DNA of 58,785 bases, taken from positions 1 to 58,785 of the forward strand of contig CAZFIA010000008.1 in the NCBI GenBank assembly GCA_964519335.1, in the 5' to 3' direction. The stretch is from JALZVT01 sp964519335 (lineage in GTDB: Bacteria > Pseudomonadota > Gammaproteobacteria > Pseudomonadales > Azotimanducaceae). The notes under the pieces were generated by a model. The model had not been told where the DNA came from. It did not search any database and worked only from the letters and a program-made list of their open reading frames with translations. The position numbers were made by a program, and so were the translations under genes. Position 1 is the stretch's first letter. The number at the start of each line of letters is the position of its first letter. Of this stretch, positions 41,898 through 51,265 are shown in pieces.

Positions 41898-44678
41898 ATG
41901 GATCGAGCAAATAGGCTGAGCACGCTCTGCAGTTATTACCTGCACGCAGCGTTAGCTCTAGGCGCCTGCCTGTGCGCCATGCAAGCCAACGCCAACACCG
42001 CATTTTTCTACGCCGGCTCACCGCCTATCGCGGAGCTCGCAGCACACGATCGCGTTGTGCTTGATCCGCGCTTGGTGACTGACGCTGAGGTTGCCAAGCT
42101 CCGAGCTACCGGTACCGATGTTCACGCCTACGTAAGCATTGGCGAAATCGAACCTTCTGATCAATTTTACGATTCAATCCCACAAAGCGCGGTTTTAGCC
42201 ACCAACGAAGGCTGGAATACGAGCGTTATCGATCTAACCAGTCCTGCCTGGCGTTCTCTGATTCTGGAGAAACGGATCGCGCCACTCGCCCGACGCGGAT
42301 TCAACGGCCTATTTCTGGATACGCTCGACAGTTACCACCTCACCAAAGATCTAGAGCGCCAAAAAGCCGCGCTAGTGAGCTTGATTGGAGAAATACAAAC
42401 CACTTCGCCAAACCTGAAACTGCTGCTAAACCGCGGGTTCGAGGTCTTGGATGCCTTACCTGCAAAGGTAACCGGCGTGGTAGCAGAATCGCTTTACAAG
42501 TCGTTCAACCCTTCAACCGGCGAGTACCGTGATGTGCCTGCCGGCGACCGGGACTGGCTGCTCCAACGTTTCCAGGAATCAAGAGCATACGCCTCCGAAA
42601 TAATAGCGATCGACTATCTGCCCAAACTTGATGCTGTTGCTGAAAAAACCGCGCGCAAGATTCTAAAGCATGACATTACACCCTGGGTCACTGACCCGAG
42701 CCTGAACCATATGGGCATCTCTAACCTGGTGCCCGTACCGCGCAGAATCATGGTGCTACATAACGACACCGGAAAAAAACTTGCGGCGCGCGATGTGCAT
42801 ACGCTGTTTGGTGCAAGTCTGGACTGGTATGGCTACGTGGCAGACTTCCACAATATTCGAGACGGCGCACCAAAGTTAATCAACGGCATCCACGTCGGAA
42901 CAATGATGTGGCTTGCACCTAATGAAACCCAGCCGTATCCGTGGTTCGACGACTGGCTACAGAAACAAGCAGGGCTTGCACCTGAGCGTAAACTCCTGCT
43001 CCTCGGCACCTTCCCATCGAACAAAGCTCAAACTCTTGTTGCGTTCGGTCTCAAAAAACCCAATCCAGACCGCTCACCTAGAGTAGTTGAAGTCACCCAG
43101 CAGAGCAGCATGGTGGGTCATTTTGAAGCGCCCGTGCGGCTTCGCAAGTACGCCTTTGGCGCCGTTCAGTCGACGCTCGAGACTAACGAGATTCATCTGG
43201 AAGTGAAGCTCGAATCCGGACAACTAGTACACCAGGTCATCACCGCACCCTGGGGTGGTCTGATTCATCACCCGTACTTACTAGATGATCACGGTGGCGG
43301 CCAGCGTCGCTACATAACTGACCCCTTCAAATTTGTCGAAACAGCGCTCAGGCATACCCCGCGACCGGTGTTTGATACCACCACCGAGAACGGACGGCGA
43401 CTACTCACCATCCACGTAGATGGCGACGGATTCGCATCTCGCGCATTTCTGCCCGGCGCCCCGCTCAGCGGCAACGTGCTCTTGGATCAGTTTATCGCCA
43501 ATACAGACCTGCCTCACACCATTAGCGTCATTGAGGGCGAGGTGGGTGAGGCGGGGCTATATCCGGAACAACACGAAGAGTTTGAGGCAGTCGCACGCCG
43601 GATCTTCCGCGAACCAAACGTCGAGCTTGCAAGCCATTCGTACAGCCACCCCTTCTACTGGCAAACCGCTCTGATCAACGGTTCGGACAAAGCCCAGTAC
43701 GGGCTGAATCTGCCGATAAAAAATTACACGATCGATCTCAATCGCGAAATTCAGGGCTCGGTAGATTACATAAACACTCGCCTGGCTCCCCCTGGAAAAA
43801 AGGTGAAGGTGTTTCTTTGGAGTGGCAGCGCTGATCCTGACGACGAAGCACTAAAGCTTGTTGAAGAGGCTGGCCTTGTAAACGTCAACGGTGGTAACAG
43901 TCTCGCGCTTGATTCCACCAACACGGTCACAAGCATCTGGCCCCAGGCGCGACGTGAGAATGGCGGCATACAAATCTATGCCGCGATCATGAACGAAAAT
44001 GTGTACACCAACGACTGGGAGGGTCCTTTTTACGGTTTTCGAAAGGTAATTGAGACGTTCGACATCACCAACGAGCCACGGCGTCTAAAACCCCTTTGTA
44101 TTTACTATCATTTTTACAGCGCCACAAAGCCTGCCGCCATCCGTGCATTGAGAGAAGTATACGACGCCGCTATAGAAAGCGACCCTTTCCCAATTTATCT
44201 AAGCGAGTTTGCGGAACTGGTTCAAAGCTATTACAGCGCAAGCTTGTATAGAGATTTAGAGGGTAACTGGCTGGTTCAGAACCCGGGATCAATTCGCACG
44301 CTGCGCATTCCACAGTCGTTAGGTTATCCCGATCTGAGCACCAGCCAAGGGGTAAGCGGCTATAACGATGCCAATCAAGATCGCTACCTGCATCTATCGG
44401 ACAAGATCGCATCTCTTGGCCTGACAAAGACTGAACCAACAGAAACACTGCTCGCATCAGCTAACGCAAGCGTCACCAAGTGGCAGTCAGATGGCGAGGG
44501 CCGGGTCAAATTGCGACTCACAGGACACACGAATATCGAGTTCGACGTGCACTCTACGTCTGCATGCACTTTGACATTACCCAAATTCACACCACTTCGG
44601 GCAAGAGCCAAAAACAACAGGGTTCGATTCAAGCTAACTACAAAGGATACCGGCAATGCGCTCCTGGTATGTAAGTAG
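41898..44678 (+). CDS. pelA: PelA, periplasmic Pel hydrolase/deacetylase
   Basis: A 926-residue PelA, close to the 948 residues of the Pseudomonas protein. A signal peptide (start ATG 41898, ending near MQANANT) leads to a GH114-like hydrolase domain with a probable catalytic Glu197 in VVAESLYKSF. A deacetylase domain follows with Asp508 (HVDGDGF) and His580/His584 (HSYSH), spaced exactly as in known PelA. The enzyme partly deacetylates and trims the Pel polymer in the periplasm. It heads a seven-gene pel operon. An upstream in-frame TTG (41856) is rejected because the ATG gives a normal signal. Confidence 0.95.
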   Translation: MDRANRLSTLCSYYLHAALALGACLCAMQANANTAFFYAGSPPIAELAAHDRVVLDPRLVTDAEVAKLRATGTDVHAYVSIGEIEPSDQFYDSIPQSAVLATNEGWNTSVIDLTSPAWRSLILEKRIAPLARRGFNGLFLDTLDSYHLTKDLERQKAALVSLIGEIQTTSPNLKLLLNRGFEVLDALPAKVTGVVAESLYKSFNPSTGEYRDVPAGDRDWLLQRFQESRAYASEIIAIDYLPKLDAVAEKTARKILKHDITPWVTDPSLNHMGISNLVPVPRRIMVLHNDTGKKLAARDVHTLFGASLDWYGYVADFHNIRDGAPKLINGIHVGTMMWLAPNETQPYPWFDDWLQKQAGLAPERKLLLLGTFPSNKAQTLVAFGLKKPNPDRSPRVVEVTQQSSMVGHFEAPVRLRKYAFGAVQSTLETNEIHLEVKLESGQLVHQVITAPWGGLIHHPYLLDDHGGGQRRYITDPFKFVETALRHTPRPVFDTTTENGRRLLTIHVDGDGFASRAFLPGAPLSGNVLLDQFIANTDLPHTISVIEGEVGEAGLYPEQHEEFEAVARRIFREPNVELASHSYSHPFYWQTALINGSDKAQYGLNLPIKNYTIDLNREIQGSVDYINTRLAPPGKKVKVFLWSGSADPDDEALKLVEEAGLVNVNGGNSLALDSTNTVTSIWPQARRENGGIQIYAAIMNENVYTNDWEGPFYGFRKVIETFDITNEPRRLKPLCIYYHFYSATKPAAIRALREVYDAAIESDPFPIYLSEFAELVQSYYSASLYRDLEGNWLVQNPGSIRTLRIPQSLGYPDLSTSQGVSGYNDANQDRYLHLSDKIASLGLTKTEPTETLLASANASVTKWQSDGEGRVKLRLTGHTNIEFDVHSTSACTLTLPKFTPLRARAKNNRVRFKLTTKDTGNALLVCK

Positions 44679-47600
44679 ACGCAACGAATCCATCCTGAAT
44701 GCGCGAGTGATGGCGATCTTTGCCGCCGCTCTGGTGCTGATTTTGGTCTGGCTGCTACCCAGAGAGCAGACCTTTCGCACAATGCTTGCAACTCAGCAGG
44801 CAGACCGCGTGTCCATCGCCTACGCGAGGCTGCTGCTCGGGATTAGCCCAGAAGACGAAGAGCTGCGCCAGTTGTTGGCAAGCCAGTACTATCAACTCGG
44901 CGAAATCGAGGATGCATGGGATGTTATTAAGGACCGAAGCGGCGATGCGACGCTTCTGGACGTCAATATCCTCCAACGAATCACTTACGCTCATAAACCA
45001 GGCGAAAGCCGTACCGAGTGGCAACATAGACTATTGGGCGCCCTCAAGACAGCAGCAAGCAACGACCTTATTGATACCGAAAACCTGGGAGAACTGGCCA
45101 GGGTGGCCAGCAGTTTGGATCAACCCAGACTAGCCGCGGGGCTGCGCGAACGTATTTACGCGGCATCAGGAAAGCCGGTCGATTTACGTCGTGCAGCGCA
45201 AGCCTGGGTCGCGGCGAATGCGCCGCAGCACGCCGTGAACCTGTTGTTACGAGACGGACTGCCAGCCGACGAGAGTCTCATCAAGCTTGCCATAAGCTCA
45301 GCCCTTGCAACCGGCGATCCTTCTATCAGCATGTCTATCGTCGAATCCTATCTAGTCGCTAACCCAATTGATGATCCCGATGCCAAAAAACCCTCTACAG
45401 AGCTCGTGCGCTATTTCATTCGCGCAACATTAGCTTCAAACAAAGCATCAGCAGTTCCTCAACTGCTCGCTATGCTACCTCCTGCAGAAACGCTGTCACT
45501 GAGTCAGGCAACAGAGTTCGCCAGTGCCGCAGTAGCCAGTGGCGAACTGGGGCTCGCGAAAACGTTTATAGAGAGAGCCCTGTCTATTGAGTCGAATGAT
45601 GCTCAACTCATTCGGAGACTCGCGCAAGTCTATGAATGGTCTGGACAACCGGAGGACGCCCTGCAAATGTGGCTCCGGGCAGCCGACCATTCCGCAGATC
45701 AAGAGAACCTGGGACGGGCCTGGCGGCTCTCCAAAGATCTATACCACTATCAAAACGCTGCCCGTCTATTAGGTAAGCTCGGCGAAACGCGCAGACTCAC
45801 CGACGAAGAAGTTGCTGTATTACGCCTGGCCTGGGAACAACACGGCGACCCAGACGCAGGGGAGGTGGTGCTAATTAGCTACACAGGGCGCTGGCCAGAA
45901 CACCGTCAGGGATGGCAAGAACTAATCGCCTTGCAGACCAATAACCTGCAGCTAAGGTCAGCAGACGCCGCGTGGAGCCGGTTCAATCTCCATCACAGTA
46001 TCAGTGTCGTTGAAAATCAGGCCTGGGCTGACATCAAATGGCGCCGGTACCGCCCAGAAGAAGCCCTGGACAAGTTACTTCAGCGAGAGCCTGTCGGACC
46101 CAACTCGGCTTACTGGCGCCAACTCGCAGCCTACGCCTGGTTTCTCGACAAACCTGGACTTGCCAGCCGCGCGATGGAAACAAGACTCGCCGAGGGTGAA
46201 GCACTCAACAACTTCGAGATGGGTCAGCTCATTCAAGGTAGCAGCTGGTCGAATCCAGAAATGGTAGCCGTACACGCAGCATCTGCATGGGAGCGCCAGC
46301 CTGAGAACCTCGATTTCTTGCTCACTGCACTTTATGCAGCATTGGGCGCCGGCAACACTGCTACCGCGGATGAGCTGTTTAACAAAGCGCTCGGCAACGA
46401 TGACATCAGAGAATCTCTGCTGAAAAATGCCGCATTCTGGACCTTACGCGCGAACCACTTGCAGCAGGAGGGAGACCCGAAAGGCGCTCAACTGGCATTA
46501 CACCGGGCGTTGTCTCTTGATCCCTCAAATATCGAGCTCCGTGCCAATCAACTGTGGATGAACATAGCGCAGAACGAACTAAGGTCTCTTCGAAAGAACA
46601 TCAACAGTTTACTGGTTGTTGCAGAACAGCATCCCGTGCTCTGGGCACCCTTAGCGTCGGGCTATGCACAGCTACAGGAACACAAGCAGGCGACACCCTG
46701 GTTTAATCGCGCTCTGCAAATAAACACAACGGACATCGGATTACTGCTAGCTTACAGCGGCTCGTTGGAAGCCCTTGGTTGGCGCGATCCGGCGTACCGC
46801 TTGCGCCGCCACTCGCTCAAACTGCTGGCTGCACAATCAGCAAAGCGGCAGCAGCGCAACAATGCCGTAACCGCCGATACCGTTATCGCAGCCAGCAACG
46901 CGATCATCACTGGGCCACAGCAGAGGGCACTCCTGGCGCGATTGATTGCTGCATCACCAAACGCCGTATTCGACGCTAACTACGGAACCACCGTGATTGG
47001 TCAAGAAGATACTGACCCCCTTACCCGGGAAGACATCGCCGAAAGTTTGGCAAAGAACCCAGAAAGCGAAGAACAAATTGCGGAGCGTCTCGCGGTAATA
47101 GCCCGGTTCGAATTTTCTGACGCGCTACGCCGCGCCCACTTCTCTTCTGCACGCTACTGGCTAAACGTCGGGGCAGAGGCCTCTGACGGCGATCGCCTGG
47201 TGATCGCGACAGATGAATACAACGAGGATGCACTCGCAGGCCTAACGCTCAACGACAACTTCGACATAAGCAGCCAGGCAGCAGTCGCACTGGGTCAGCC
47301 GGGCCTGGCAATGAATAGAACGCTCGAGGAGCTTCAGCGCAATCCGCACAGCCGACCAGCGCTCGCTCTGCGCGCATCTTTAGAACGAGAACTGCGTCCG
47401 TCAGGTTGGCAGGTTTCGCCGGTCTTCGAAGAACTGGGTGATTTTCGATTTACTGGCGCCGAGTTTCTGTTCTCCAAGCGTTTTGAACGATTTCACCTGG
47501 ACACTCGTCTGCGGCATCAGCGCGCCACCCCACAGATATTGCAAGGTCCCGAGACGTTCGCCGAAAGCAGCATCGACTCCACGCTGACCTACAACAATCG

Positions 47601-48315
47601 CTGGGGCACCGGGGTGATTGGCCTCGGCTACACCCAAGGTGACGAACGCTCACTTGCCAGTATTAATTGGCAGCAGGAATTTGCGATTGATCGGCGCAAT
47701 AGCCTGCTGATTACTTTGGAACACAACGCTCGATTGCAGGGCGGTGGAGTGGCTCAAGCGCTGCTCAGCAGATCTGGCGCACGTGTCGACTGGATCAAGC
47801 AACTGTCTGCGCGCTTGCAAATAAATACCAGTTTGCTGGCCAATACTTACCGTGACCACAACAGAGACAGAGTGGGTGATGTGACCCAGTTCACAATTTC
47901 ACCGAACTACACAATCTCGCGTAGCGGACCAACGATTAATCTACGCGGCCAGGCGCAATGGATTGTGTCCAGTGAGCAACAACTAAGCCTCGCCTTGCAG
48001 GAATTTCTTAGCGCTCCGAACCAGGAAGTGCTCCCAGCCGACACGCGCAGCTTGTCCATAGGGGGAGTCATTGCGAGAGATCGACCCGGAGAGCTCGATT
48101 GGCGCCGCCCAGGAACGCACTATCAATTAAGCGCAGACGTGGGCTACCGCTGGCCCCAGCAAAATCTGACCTTTAATAGTGAAGCAGCTATCGGCGTTCC
48201 AATTTTTGGTCGCGATCGGCTTACCGCCTCGGCCCTGTTCACGAATTCGTTAGACAACGAAGTTAGCGAAACAGGAGTTCGCGCACAGCTAACTTACTCG
48301 CGTCGCCTAAAATAG
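44656..48315 (+). CDS. pelB: PelB, outer-membrane Pel export protein
   Basis: A 1,219-residue protein, similar in length to Pseudomonas PelB (1,193). It has a short N-terminal membrane segment (VMAIFAAALVLILVWLLP), a very long run of tetratricopeptide-like helical repeats (to about residue 880) and a C-terminal beta-barrel ending YSRRLK. It forms the outer-membrane pore and recruits PelA. ATG 44656 overlaps the end of pelA by 23 nt and is preceded by AAGGA at a spacing of 8, inside pelA, so the start is well supported. Confidence 0.93.
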   Translation: MRSWYVSRRNESILNARVMAIFAAALVLILVWLLPREQTFRTMLATQQADRVSIAYARLLLGISPEDEELRQLLASQYYQLGEIEDAWDVIKDRSGDATLLDVNILQRITYAHKPGESRTEWQHRLLGALKTAASNDLIDTENLGELARVASSLDQPRLAAGLRERIYAASGKPVDLRRAAQAWVAANAPQHAVNLLLRDGLPADESLIKLAISSALATGDPSISMSIVESYLVANPIDDPDAKKPSTELVRYFIRATLASNKASAVPQLLAMLPPAETLSLSQATEFASAAVASGELGLAKTFIERALSIESNDAQLIRRLAQVYEWSGQPEDALQMWLRAADHSADQENLGRAWRLSKDLYHYQNAARLLGKLGETRRLTDEEVAVLRLAWEQHGDPDAGEVVLISYTGRWPEHRQGWQELIALQTNNLQLRSADAAWSRFNLHHSISVVENQAWADIKWRRYRPEEALDKLLQREPVGPNSAYWRQLAAYAWFLDKPGLASRAMETRLAEGEALNNFEMGQLIQGSSWSNPEMVAVHAASAWERQPENLDFLLTALYAALGAGNTATADELFNKALGNDDIRESLLKNAAFWTLRANHLQQEGDPKGAQLALHRALSLDPSNIELRANQLWMNIAQNELRSLRKNINSLLVVAEQHPVLWAPLASGYAQLQEHKQATPWFNRALQINTTDIGLLLAYSGSLEALGWRDPAYRLRRHSLKLLAAQSAKRQQRNNAVTADTVIAASNAIITGPQQRALLARLIAASPNAVFDANYGTTVIGQEDTDPLTREDIAESLAKNPESEEQIAERLAVIARFEFSDALRRAHFSSARYWLNVGAEASDGDRLVIATDEYNEDALAGLTLNDNFDISSQAAVALGQPGLAMNRTLEELQRNPHSRPALALRASLERELRPSGWQVSPVFEELGDFRFTGAEFLFSKRFERFHLDTRLRHQRATPQILQGPETFAESSIDSTLTYNNRWGTGVIGLGYTQGDERSLASINWQQEFAIDRRNSLLITLEHNARLQGGGVAQALLSRSGARVDWIKQLSARLQINTSLLANTYRDHNRDRVGDVTQFTISPNYTISRSGPTINLRGQAQWIVSSEQQLSLALQEFLSAPNQEVLPADTRSLSIGGVIARDRPGELDWRRPGTHYQLSADVGYRWPQQNLTFNSEAAIGVPIFGRDRLTASALFTNSLDNEVSETGVRAQLTYSRRLK

Positions 48316-48324
48316 CTCCAATAT

Positions 48325-48864
48325 ATGACCATCAAAAACACACTGTTTTCGGCCTGCGCTTTAATGATCGCTCTGATCATCGTGGGCGGCTGCCAGTCTG
48401 CTCAAAGTGAGCGGTCGAAGATTGGTATCGCCAGAGATTCACAGGTGGTCTTGTTACCCTTCCTGAATCGTTCTGAAACGCCTCTGGCCGGCGAGCGGGC
48501 CGAAGCAATTGCGTTGTCTGTGCTCCGCAGCCGCGGTTTGAACGGTCTACAAACCTACGAGTTGCCTGTCGAGGGAATCGGTTTACCCATTCTAGATGAT
48601 GGCAAACGTCTGGCGGACGCCAGGCAAAACGCACTAGACAGGGGCGCGAGTCACGCACTTACCGGATCGGTTGAAGAGTGGCGCTACAAGAGCGGCCTCG
48701 ATGGCGAACCCGCAGTGGGTTTGTCACTGCGCCTCGTCGATCTAGAGTCTAACGAAATACTTTGGAGTGGTTCTGCCGCTCGCTCGGGTTGGTCACGCTC
48801 GAGTCTGGCCGGAACCGCACAAAAGGTATTGCAGGAACTCGCCGACGATTTCTTGCGCAAGTAA
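48325..48864 (+). CDS. pelC: PelC, outer-membrane lipoprotein
   Basis: A 179-residue lipoprotein with a lipobox IVGGC (lipidated Cys23). The mature part (VVLLPFLNRSETPLAGERAE and VGLSLRLVDLESNEILWSG) fits PelC, which forms a dodecameric ring under the PelB pore and funnels the cationic polymer. The gene lies 9 nt after pelB and 3 nt before pelD. Length matches the Pseudomonas protein (172). Confidence 0.93.
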   Translation: MTIKNTLFSACALMIALIIVGGCQSAQSERSKIGIARDSQVVLLPFLNRSETPLAGERAEAIALSVLRSRGLNGLQTYELPVEGIGLPILDDGKRLADARQNALDRGASHALTGSVEEWRYKSGLDGEPAVGLSLRLVDLESNEILWSGSAARSGWSRSSLAGTAQKVLQELADDFLRK

Positions 48865-48867
48865 GTC

Positions 48868-50286
48868 ATGGTCCCCTTCGAACTCGACTCGATAGGTCGA
48901 CTGGCAAACGCCAATACAAAGTACCCATGGGTTGAAACCATAACCATCACCACCCTGTTCTTTGCAGTGGGCGTGCTAACTCATCCAGAAGATCCATTAC
49001 TTACAACAGGCGCATTCCCTTGGACGGTGTTCGCCATCATCCTGATTGGCATGCGCTATGGTTCCTCAGAAGCCTTCGCATCAGCAGTAGCACTGCACGC
49101 AGCCGCCGGGCTCCACGTTTTATATACGGGTCAAGGACTATGGCCGTTACCTCTGGCCTTCAGCCTGGGACTCATGATCTGCTCGCTACTAGTTGGTGAA
49201 TTTCGCGACAACTGGGAGCAGAAAACGGAAAAGCTTGAGCGCTCAAACGAGTATCGTCAGGCGCGACTCGTAGAGTTCACCCATTCATATCATGTATTGA
49301 AAATTTCTCATGACACGCTCGAACAAGAACACGCGGGTAAACGCAACAGTCTGCGTTCCGCATTGCTTACCTCCCGCGCAGAATTACAAGATGCAACTCC
49401 TGAAACCATTGGTGACTTGCTGCTGGAGTTACTCTCAACCTACATATCCGCGCGCGGCGCAAGCTATCATCAGGTGACTGAAGCCATAATAAGTGCTGAC
49501 CCGGATGCGACTCTTGGAAAAACTGAGCCGCTCAATCAGGACGATCCCATGTTACGCAAAGCGGTAGCCCGCCTTAGCACCGTTAGCGTAAAACCAGAAG
49601 ACACTGCATCATTGGGTTCGCGGGAGCTCGGCGCACCTATGGTCATTATCCCGGTTGTCGACGCCTACCAGCGCTTACACGGCGTAGTGGCCATTAATCA
49701 AATCCCTTTCTTCTCGCTTACCGAAAAGAATCTGCAGCTGGCGAGCATTATTGCAAGCCGTTTTGCAGATTACCTGCGCGCAAGTGAACACGTACCCAGT
49801 AGCGACACCGCAGGAACGCCAGACGCAGCAAGCGAGGCGCTCTACTGGTTTGTCTATCAAACCCTGAGATGTCTTGATCAGGCAAACAGCTACGGTTTGC
49901 ATGCCCACATACTGCTGAACGAATTTGGCAATCCGACAGATGTAAGCGAATACGTCTCAACCGTAGAGTCAGAAACTCGTGGGCTAGACCACACTCTCTC
50001 TTGGCAAGCCCCTGACGGCCGAGTATACCTTCTGATGCTCTTACCGTTGACCAACCCAGACGGGGTCAACATGTTTATGGCTCGTTTCGACCGCTATATC
50101 GAGACCGCTCACGGTGTTGGTTTGCTCGATGCCGAGATCAGCACCCACCGAATGCATATGCAGCAAGATGCAAGCATCGAATCGATAACTCGATTCTTCG
50201 ATCGCTTCCTTGGCGAAAATAACGAAATCAGCAACGCGTTGCACAAACCAGACAAGGAAGAAGGCGTTGTTCGGGCTAGCGCGTGA
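48868..50286 (+). CDS. pelD: PelD, c-di-GMP receptor of the Pel system
   Basis: A 472-residue inner-membrane receptor. Several N-terminal membrane segments (ETITITTLFFAVGVL onward) are followed by a coiled segment, a GAF domain (about 175-310) and a degenerate GGDEF domain. The c-di-GMP inhibitory-site residues are kept: Arg371 and Asp374 in RGLD, and Arg406 in MARFDR, spaced exactly as Arg367/Asp370/Arg402 of Pseudomonas PelD. Pel synthesis is therefore expected to need c-di-GMP. Its last 20 nt overlap the pelE start. Confidence 0.92.
   Translation: MVPFELDSIGRLANANTKYPWVETITITTLFFAVGVLTHPEDPLLTTGAFPWTVFAIILIGMRYGSSEAFASAVALHAAAGLHVLYTGQGLWPLPLAFSLGLMICSLLVGEFRDNWEQKTEKLERSNEYRQARLVEFTHSYHVLKISHDTLEQEHAGKRNSLRSALLTSRAELQDATPETIGDLLLELLSTYISARGASYHQVTEAIISADPDATLGKTEPLNQDDPMLRKAVARLSTVSVKPEDTASLGSRELGAPMVIIPVVDAYQRLHGVVAINQIPFFSLTEKNLQLASIIASRFADYLRASEHVPSSDTAGTPDAASEALYWFVYQTLRCLDQANSYGLHAHILLNEFGNPTDVSEYVSTVESETRGLDHTLSWQAPDGRVYLLMLLPLTNPDGVNMFMARFDRYIETAHGVGLLDAEISTHRMHMQQDASIESITRFFDRFLGENNEISNALHKPDKEEGVVRASA
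50254..50260 (+). promoter_or_regulatory. ribosome-binding site deciding the pelE TTG start
   Basis: AAGGAAG lies 6 nt before TTG 50267, inside the end of pelD. It supports TTG 50267 over an earlier TTG at 50210 and suggests translational coupling of pelD and pelE. Confidence 0.65.
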
Positions 50287-51265
50287 TACCACACTCGCTT
50301 TGTCTGCGGGCGCGGCGTCCATCTATTTACTGTTTATGGGTGAATGGTATAGCTTCCTCGGATCGCACGTCATCTCCACCGGCTTCTCGGGTCTGGCGTT
50401 AGGTACCTTCATGAAAATTAAGGGTACTGAGCAACGCGGGCTGTGGCTGCTGAGCGTGATGACAATATTTGTCATCCCCGGCTTCAGTTTCATCGGACTA
50501 CCGGCCAGTCTGGTGTACGCATCTACCCCACCAAAGAAAGAGGCTGTGGACTTAACCATGGTCGTTGGTGTACCGGCTCTGCCTTTTAAACCTCTGCAGT
50601 TCGATTCAAAATTGTCTTTTTCTCGCGGCGGCTTATTCGAAGTGCTCGAGCGCTCGGGTGATGCTGAGAAACGTCTCATCGCGGTGATGGCAACTAACCG
50701 CATGCCGCCACGTCACGCTATTCCGCTATTAAAGATCGCAATGCGCGACAGCGTCGACGATGTGCGCCTGCTCGCCTACTCCATCAAAGACAAGCATGAG
50801 TCTGAGATTAACGAACGCATTAAGGAGCTTACCGACGGACTGAAAGAGAGCGACGTCGAAAACACCAATCCAATAACTCTGGAGCAGGCATCAGCATTGC
50901 GCAGCCTCGCGTTCGCCTACTGGGAGCTTGTGTATCTGGAGCTGGCAGAAGGCCAGATCAGAACCTTCTGCCTCAAGGCGTGCGCCGAAAACTCACAAAA
51001 AGCTCTGCACCGCCTGCTTGATGCCCCGGTGGCAGTATTGCTCGCCAGAGCAACACTTGCACTCGGCGACACCGAAGCCGCAAACAAAGCGCTCGATCAG
51101 GCTTTAGCCTTTGGCATCAAGCCAGACGTCGTGGCACCTCATCGCGCAGAGATTGCATTCATTGAGAACAGATTCGCAGACGTAAAAGCCTCGATGGAAG
51201 AGCTTGAGAGTATTCGATTTGAGAGCTTGAAAGACGTTCATGACTACTGGGTAGAGTCAACGTGA
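50267..51265 (+). CDS. pelE: PelE, inner-membrane Pel component
   Basis: A 332-residue protein, matching Pseudomonas PelE (329). Two or three N-terminal membrane segments (LALSAGAASIYLLFM, LLSVMTIFVIPGFSFIGL) precede a helical, TPR-like cytoplasmic part (LRSLAFAYWELVYLELAEGQ, then LARATLALGDTEAANKALDQ). PelE is part of the inner-membrane PelDEFG synthase complex. I chose TTG 50267 because of the strong upstream ribosome-binding site. The stop overlaps the pelF GTG (GTGA). Confidence 0.9.
   Translation: MFGLARDTTLALSAGAASIYLLFMGEWYSFLGSHVISTGFSGLALGTFMKIKGTEQRGLWLLSVMTIFVIPGFSFIGLPASLVYASTPPKKEAVDLTMVVGVPALPFKPLQFDSKLSFSRGGLFEVLERSGDAEKRLIAVMATNRMPPRHAIPLLKIAMRDSVDDVRLLAYSIKDKHESEINERIKELTDGLKESDVENTNPITLEQASALRSLAFAYWELVYLELAEGQIRTFCLKACAENSQKALHRLLDAPVAVLLARATLALGDTEAANKALDQALAFGIKPDVVAPHRAEIAFIENRFADVKASMEELESIRFESLKDVHDYWVEST

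Noticed and set aside
41692..41919. 75-codon frame between the two pelA copies
   Set aside because: Low-complexity translation, no family, no ribosome-binding site, and it overlaps the start of pelA.
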